Source: an archaeon (GTDB lineage Archaea; Asgardarchaeota; Heimdallarchaeia; Hodarchaeales; S146-22). Taken from it: a stretch of 10,931 nt of DNA. Below are positions 7,225 to 10,931 of this stretch, piece by piece (the stretch's first letter is position 1; each line of letters begins with the position of its first letter). A program made the translations under genes and the position numbers. The notes under the pieces were generated by a model. That model ran no database searches. It saw only the letters and a program-made list of their open reading frames with translations, and had not been told where the DNA came from. The stretch lies in NCBI GenBank assembly GCA_024276395.1, contig JAJRXH010000229.1:1-10931 (forward strand), given 5' to 3'.

Positions 7225-7235
7225 AAGTTAGTAAA

Positions 7236-9572
7236 GTGGGTGCAGCAATCAAGGCCTATCGTGTAATACACGATGGCGAAATTGAAGAGGTGACTATCAG
7301 CAAGAAAAGTGAATTGAGGTCCGACCAAGTCTACATTCTCCCAGTTCCAAGACTAAACAAGATTTTCATTTATAATGGCAAGAATTCTCCGACAATGTTA
7401 AGAATGATGGGAGTTCGATTCGCTGAGAAACTCCGACGCTCGATGGGGACCAGCTATGATGTAGCTGCTCTCACAGAAGAAAAAGATGATTTTGAATTAC
7501 AAGAAATCTTAGAGGAAGTCAGCCCTAGTGGAAGCATACCACCTCCGATTCCTCCCGTGAAACCTCAATTAACAAGAATTCGGAATCAAACAACTCTAGG
7601 AAATGGAAGTTCTCCGGAAGATATCATCCGAAGAGCCTTACAAGACATTGCCGTAATTTCTGAAAAAGCCGACAGAGAAAGTGAACTTGCCGATTTACTA
7701 GAAAAAAGACTTGAATATTATCAAGAGGTTCTCAAGTTAGACCGAGATCTTGCTGATCACGTGGTACGATTATTCAGTGAAGGAATACCCCTTACCAATG
7801 AAGACACCGAAAATTTTAACATTAGAGATTTCTTGATCACATTAGATGAGTCCGAAAGGGCTTATAACCAAATTCTAAAAGGAATCAAGAAATGTGACAG
7901 AATGAGGGGATATTCCTTCATTTTTGGTGACTTTGGTACTGGAAAAAGTCAACTTTTTCATGGTATCATTGACGAGGTAAAGAATTGGGAAAAAGTTATC
8001 ATCATTCCAATAAATGCTGGATTAGGAACACAAGAAATTTTCAAGGCTACCTCCAGAGCAGTAAAAGACTATTTTTTTAGAAATCCAGAGGAAGATTTTG
8101 CTCCCTTTGAAACCTTAGTTCTGCAAATTGACAAGAACAAATTATCCGATTACTTGGAGGCCACGGGGGTACTTGTTACCTTATTGCAGAAACTAGCTGA
8201 ACATAGTTATAAAATTGTCATTCTCATCGACGAAATGGCAAAAGTAGATGCTGGAAAGCAATTTGAAGTTTGGATAGATGCTTTATCATCCATCCATGAC
8301 TCGTTAAGAGCTGGTTATTACCTAGCATTCTTCATGAGAGAACGTGATGTCGACAGATTGTTTAATCAAGATGAACGTACCGAAAGGTTCAGCAAGTGGC
8401 TTTATGAACCCTTCTTACTCACGAGAAACTATGGTTCACGAATATTAGAAGGAGTCGCCAACATCCTTGCATTATATTCCATTGCTAACGACGTTACGTT
8501 CTCAGAAAACTCAACAAAAACACTAGAGATCGTTTTCAAGGGAAATAAAAATCTTGAAGAAGCAACCATTCGAAAAGTAAACGTGTTAGCTTATACACTC
8601 GCCAACATCCTTGCAAGATTTGAGACCCAAGGACACTGGAGAACCTTAGAAAATAAACTAAGAACACTAAATGACCAGCAATTAGAAATAGAGTTAAAAA
8701 AGGTAATAATGTCTCTATTACCACGAGTGGATGTATTCTTTGAACACCAAGATATGAATTATCGAGCAAAATTTAGTAGAATCGAATATGTTGACCAAGA
8801 TTCCATAGAAATTGGAGATTATCTATTAGAACGAGAAGTAGAAGAAACATACAGCGAAATAATGCGTTTTCCTGCCTTATTGAGCATAAACATCCAAAGA
8901 GATACCAACATGATTTCATACAAGTCGTCCGAGACGCCAACCATCTGTTTCATGCTATTCAAGACCAGAGATGAGATTGCTGCCGTGGAAGAAAACCTAC
9001 AAAAAAAGCAATTTGAAAAACAACTTCGCCTCATCAGTTTATACAAGGATTCCCTCCTTCCGTGCTTATTATACCAAGATGATCCGTCAAATTTCCAAGA
9101 AAAGAATCTTTCACGCATTCTTAGAAATTGGTTCACCATTGTTACTGATTTGAGAAGCGAATTAACTGAATTCTTGAAGTATCATGCAGAACAAAAACGT
9201 TATTTAGAGATGCAAGAAGAAATCAACGAACTGAAAAATCTCATTCAACAACTCAAACTTGCCAGGGCAAAAGAAAGTGGCATCATGTTGGAGGACTCTA
9301 CTCTCCGAGATCATGGCCTATTCATTGTCATATCAGCCTTTGAACTAGTTAAATCAAGGAAGCATCGTTCAAAAGCCATCTCTTCGATGGCTGAAGACCT
9401 TGTCAACACGATGAAAGATCAAAACCAACACATCTCCAAAAGTCAGGCCAGAAACATCATTCAAGAAATCATCAATAATCTGGTCAGCAAAGAGTTTCTT
9501 AAGATTACTGACAAGTTTATCATCAAGACAGATCGGTGGAACAAACAAGAAATCTTAAAAGAAATTCTTTGA
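7236..9572 (+). CDS. Gelsolin-like domain / P-loop ATPase fusion with coiled coil and winged-helix-like C-terminus; uncharacterised
   Basis: I do not recognise this 778-aa protein as a named family, but it divides clearly. Residues about 1-95 resemble a gelsolin repeat: a strand SDQVYILPV (29-37), then IFIYNGKNS (43-51) where gelsolin has a VYVW-x-GK-like strand, a helix RFAEKLRR (61-68), then YDVAALTEEKDDFELQEIL (74-92), like the gelsolin strand, acidic turn and final helix. A proline-rich linker (96-112) follows. The ATPase core has Walker A GDFGTGKS (231-238) and Walker B IVILIDEMAK (327-336, D332/E333), resembling large P-loop ATPases of the ORC/AAA-16 or BREX-ATPase kind. Residues about 641-675 are a charged coiled coil, and about 690-778 look like a winged helix with a basic strand (KITDKFIIKTDRW). 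There is no signal peptide or membrane segment. It sits 140 bp before nurA on the same strand, so a role in DNA-end processing or its control is inferred. The ATPase call is firm; the gelsolin call is by pattern only. Confidence 0.8.
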   Translation: MGAAIKAYRVIHDGEIEEVTISKKSELRSDQVYILPVPRLNKIFIYNGKNSPTMLRMMGVRFAEKLRRSMGTSYDVAALTEEKDDFELQEILEEVSPSGSIPPPIPPVKPQLTRIRNQTTLGNGSSPEDIIRRALQDIAVISEKADRESELADLLEKRLEYYQEVLKLDRDLADHVVRLFSEGIPLTNEDTENFNIRDFLITLDESERAYNQILKGIKKCDRMRGYSFIFGDFGTGKSQLFHGIIDEVKNWEKVIIIPINAGLGTQEIFKATSRAVKDYFFRNPEEDFAPFETLVLQIDKNKLSDYLEATGVLVTLLQKLAEHSYKIVILIDEMAKVDAGKQFEVWIDALSSIHDSLRAGYYLAFFMRERDVDRLFNQDERTERFSKWLYEPFLLTRNYGSRILEGVANILALYSIANDVTFSENSTKTLEIVFKGNKNLEEATIRKVNVLAYTLANILARFETQGHWRTLENKLRTLNDQQLEIELKKVIMSLLPRVDVFFEHQDMNYRAKFSRIEYVDQDSIEIGDYLLEREVEETYSEIMRFPALLSINIQRDTNMISYKSSETPTICFMLFKTRDEIAAVEENLQKKQFEKQLRLISLYKDSLLPCLLYQDDPSNFQEKNLSRILRNWFTIVTDLRSELTEFLKYHAEQKRYLEMQEEINELKNLIQQLKLARAKESGIMLEDSTLRDHGLFIVISAFELVKSRKHRSKAISSMAEDLVNTMKDQNQHISKSQARNIIQEIINNLVSKEFLKITDKFIIKTDRWNKQEILKEIL
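7323..7511 (+). other. Gelsolin-like domain region within the ATPase gene (residues about 30-92)
   Basis: This segment contains the order expected of a gelsolin repeat: D-x-V-Y-I-L, about ten residues, I-F-I-Y-N-G-K-N-S, an amphipathic helix with A-E-K-L, and a strand ending in an acidic run before F-E-L-Q-E-I-L. The conserved tryptophan found in many repeats is a tyrosine here (Y46). D30 and the acidic run E81-D85 could be calcium-binding positions, but this is untested. Gelsolin-like proteins are known from Asgard archaea, which supports both the domain call and the lineage suggestion. Confidence 0.5.
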
Positions 9573-9575
9573 GAG

Positions 9576-9587
9576 TTTTTATATTTT
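9576..9587 (+). terminator. T-rich run after the ATPase stop codon
   Basis: The sequence just after the TGA has TTTTT (9576-9580) and TTTT (9584-9587) with no preceding GC-rich hairpin. Archaeal RNA polymerase can terminate at such T-tracts, so this may partly separate the ATPase message from nurA. Evidence is weak. Confidence 0.25.
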
Positions 9588-9593
9588 GAGGCT

Positions 9594-9635
9594 AGTGAGT
9601 ATTCATTTATTGATTCTAATCTCTTTTAACTCACT
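9594..9635. repeat. Inverted repeat AGTGAGT/ACTCACT between the ATPase gene and nurA
   Basis: Perfect 7-bp arms (9594-9600 and 9629-9635) flank 28 AT-rich bases that contain a TATA-like TTTATTG (9606-9612). This could be an operator around a nurA promoter about 100 bp upstream of its start codon, or chance. The repeat is seen directly; the role is inferred. Confidence 0.3.
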
Positions 9636-9712
9636 TGGGCTAAAGAAGGCAATTCTACCTACCATCAACTAATCACGTCCATCCCACACATCACTGGCTG
9701 GAGTGAAGTTTC

Positions 9713-10891
9713 GTGTTGCAAGGACATTGGCTAGAAGAATTACATGAACAAATCGAAAGAATTTCAATGCAATTGAGAGAAAATGCTAAAAAAAAAGAGA
9801 TCATCGGAAAAATTTTCCATGACAATTCTAAACTCCCAACAATCCCAGCTAATGTAAAGGAACTCCTTTTAGAAGAAGAACTCATCTCATTAGTTCAACC
9901 AAATCCTCTCAATCATCTTACCATTGCTGGTATTGATGGGGGACTCGTTGCTCGATCCTTGATAGGGCTAGATCTCTATTTTATTCGAGCTGTTGCCGTG
10001 ATGATGACTTTTTCGACACGGGGAATATATAAGACAGAATACATACCAAATAAGCATCCGAAACTCCATCTATACCACGTAGATGTCGACACTGACGACG
10101 AGCTGGAAGAACTGGGAGGATTATATCGCATCCGCCAAGAAATCGCTGTTGCCCTGGAAGTGCTTGAAAGAGAACACAAACATTGCGATATCTTACTCAT
10201 GGATGGAGGATTTCCAGATTTACCACTCCTATTAAGCAAAAGTAAACAATTGGTTAATCCCAGCCGATGGGTCAAGCAATTAATCATACAACTGCTGAAT
10301 GAATCCGTAAAAAAAGAAGTTCCCATTGCTTGGATTGTAAAAGATAGCCGTTCAAGACAATTCATGGACATCCTCCTCAAGTCAACTCCATTTTTACTCC
10401 AACAAATGAAACACTCACGAGGACAAATGAAAGGATACCGAAACATCTTCGCAACAAGCAGGGACCAAGAATTTCTTTACTATTTCCTCCCAGACAGGCA
10501 CAGAACAGCAATTTTTGTCAGAGGTGAATTTGAAGTCATTTCTGACCAAATAGAAAATTCTGACGATTATCCACGACAAGAAACTTACAAGATTTATGCG
10601 TTTTACTTAAAGTCTGTACCTTTTGATACACCAATGAGAATTGAGATAGTGTTACCTGAATCCTTTTCAGTAGAAAAGGTAAAAAAACAAGCTAACTTAC
10701 TTGCAAGTGTCATCCTACCGCTGACTAGATCACATCCAAAATATGCCGTGCCTTCTCCAATCGTGGAAGCTGATGCTCGGACAAAAATTAAACAAAATGA
10801 AGTGAACACCATCTTGCAAATGATTCAACGCCGCGCACAAGTTCCAATGGTACAAACCAAGAGAAGATCATCTAGTCCTTGGAGGTTTTAA
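9713..10891 (+). CDS. nurA: NurA-family 5'-3' nuclease
   Basis: The 392-aa product resembles NurA, the manganese-dependent nuclease that with the HerA translocase resects DNA ends for homologous recombination in archaea. The NurA domain begins at AGIDGG (72-77), where D75 is the probable first metal ligand. It continues with a helix RIRQEIAVALEVL (139-151, tentative acidic ligand E143), a strand DILLMDGG (159-166, probable ligand D164), AWIVKDSRS (206-214), and a C-terminal block KIYAFYLKSVPFDTPMRIEI and AVPSPIVEADART (345-357). A helical N-terminal extension (about 1-60) precedes the domain. The GTG at 9713 is chosen because an in-frame TGA (9704-9706) blocks extension and GGAGTGA (9700-9706) gives a suitable ribosome binding site; TTG at 9716 is the next possible start. 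Its stop is followed after one base by the next start codon, implying tight co-translation with the presumed herA. The 140 bp upstream hold no gene. Confidence 0.87.
   Translation: MLQGHWLEELHEQIERISMQLRENAKKKEIIGKIFHDNSKLPTIPANVKELLLEEELISLVQPNPLNHLTIAGIDGGLVARSLIGLDLYFIRAVAVMMTFSTRGIYKTEYIPNKHPKLHLYHVDVDTDDELEELGGLYRIRQEIAVALEVLEREHKHCDILLMDGGFPDLPLLLSKSKQLVNPSRWVKQLIIQLLNESVKKEVPIAWIVKDSRSRQFMDILLKSTPFLLQQMKHSRGQMKGYRNIFATSRDQEFLYYFLPDRHRTAIFVRGEFEVISDQIENSDDYPRQETYKIYAFYLKSVPFDTPMRIEIVLPESFSVEKVKKQANLLASVILPLTRSHPKYAVPSPIVEADARTKIKQNEVNTILQMIQRRAQVPMVQTKRRSSSPWRF
10881..10885 (+). promoter_or_regulatory. Strong ribosome binding site (GGAGG) for the gene after nurA
   Basis: GGAGG lies inside the last nurA codons, 7 nt before the ATG at 10893, an ideal spacing. 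This supports a real gene start there and translational linkage to nurA. Confidence 0.75.
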
Positions 10892-10892
10892 T

Positions 10893-10931
10893 ATGCCAAT
10901 AGAACTCCATTCCGAAATTGGCCAAGTCATC
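10893..10931 (+). CDS. herA: Start of the next gene, probably HerA DNA translocase; truncated by the window
   Basis: Only 13 codons are present (MPIELHSEIGQVI). The I-G-x-V-type beginning fits the N-terminal HAS-barrel domain of HerA, and herA lies next to nurA in very many archaea. HerA is a hexameric FtsK-like ATPase that pumps DNA and stimulates NurA. The identity rests mainly on gene order, because 13 residues cannot prove it; the start itself is well supported by the GGAGG site and the 1-bp gap after nurA. Confidence 0.5.
   Translation, partial: MPIELHSEIGQVI

Larger units (their letters stand above)
6917..7235. promoter_or_regulatory. Divergent intergenic region between the replication and NurA blocks
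   Basis: This 319-bp stretch has no credible gene; the longest ATG-started frames are only a few codons. It must hold promoters for both blocks. It is AT-rich apart from a run of seven C's (7043-7049). For the plus strand I see two TATA-like candidates, 7168-7175 and 7197-7203. For the minus strand no convincing TATA/BRE pair stands out; TATA-like AT-rich stretches occur near 6989-6995 and 7015-7025. An imperfect palindrome lies at 6964-6989. A 7-bp inverted repeat TAAAATG/CATTTTA (7058-7064, 7078-7084) and an 8-bp direct repeat GAAACGTC (7101-7108, 7144-7151) are at about chance level. No origin-recognition-box pattern was recognised. Confidence 0.6.

Noticed and set aside
6917..7235. Replication origin next to GINS-MCM
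   Set aside because: I found no repeated origin-recognition-box motif, and no cdc6/orc1 gene is in the window.
8819..9139. 106-codon minus-strand frame opposite the ATPase gene
   Set aside because: It is antisense to a strong coding region and has no motif or ribosome binding site that I can see.
7236..9572. Assignment of the ATPase as a BREX or other phage-defence component
   Set aside because: Only the general Walker A/B context is similar; no other BREX genes are present, and the methylase lies in a separate, divergent block beside MCM rather than with this gene.
9573..9712. tRNA or small gene between the ATPase gene and nurA
   Set aside because: There is no T-loop consensus or cloverleaf pattern and no open frame with a plausible start.
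9976..10446. 156-codon open frame on the minus strand opposite nurA
   Set aside because: It lies wholly antisense to the well-supported nurA gene, and its product is a low-complexity serine-rich string with no recognisable domain.

Overview
The window looks like archaeal chromosome, most plausibly from an Asgard-type archaeon. The archaeal call rests on a linked GINS-MCM pair of archaeal type, archaeal MCM inteins at both positions known from Thermococcales, a NurA gene followed directly by what looks like herA, and GTG starts with GGAG/GGTGA-like ribosome binding sites. The narrower Asgard suggestion is an inference from one feature: an apparent gelsolin-like domain fused to an ATPase. No 16S rRNA or other lineage marker is present.

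Layout. Two gene blocks diverge from a 319-bp intergenic region (6917-7235). The left block is all on the minus strand and reads GINS subunit (Gins23-like, 6275-6916), then MCM helicase carrying two inteins (2102-6223), then an N6-adenine DNA methyltransferase of the TaqI/Eco57I type with no visible nuclease domain (327-2033), then the N-terminal third or so of a glycerophosphodiester phosphodiesterase (1-295, cut by the window edge). Gaps are 51, 68 and 31 bp, so the first three or four genes could share transcripts. A short hairpin followed by five T's sits at the MCM stop codon and may reduce read-through. The right block is on the plus strand: a 778-aa protein with a gelsolin-like N-terminus, a P-loop ATPase core, a coiled coil and a winged-helix-like C-terminus (7236-9572), then NurA nuclease (9713-10891), then one base later the first 13 codons of the next gene, probably herA (10893 onward).

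How the genes work together. The left block supplies two parts of the CMG-like replicative helicase (MCM motor and GINS), plus a DNA methyltransferase. The right block supplies the HerA-NurA DNA-end resection pair, preceded by an uncharacterised ATPase. The MCM reading frame is intact. Removal of the 176-aa and 505-aa inteins would leave a 692-aa protein of normal archaeal MCM length. The first intein is a mini-intein without an endonuclease and lacks the usual block B histidine. The second carries a LAGLIDADG endonuclease whose two catalytic acidic residues both appear to be replaced.

The most novel item is the gelsolin-like/ATPase fusion next to nurA-herA. I found no CRISPR array, tRNA, rRNA or insertion sequence.
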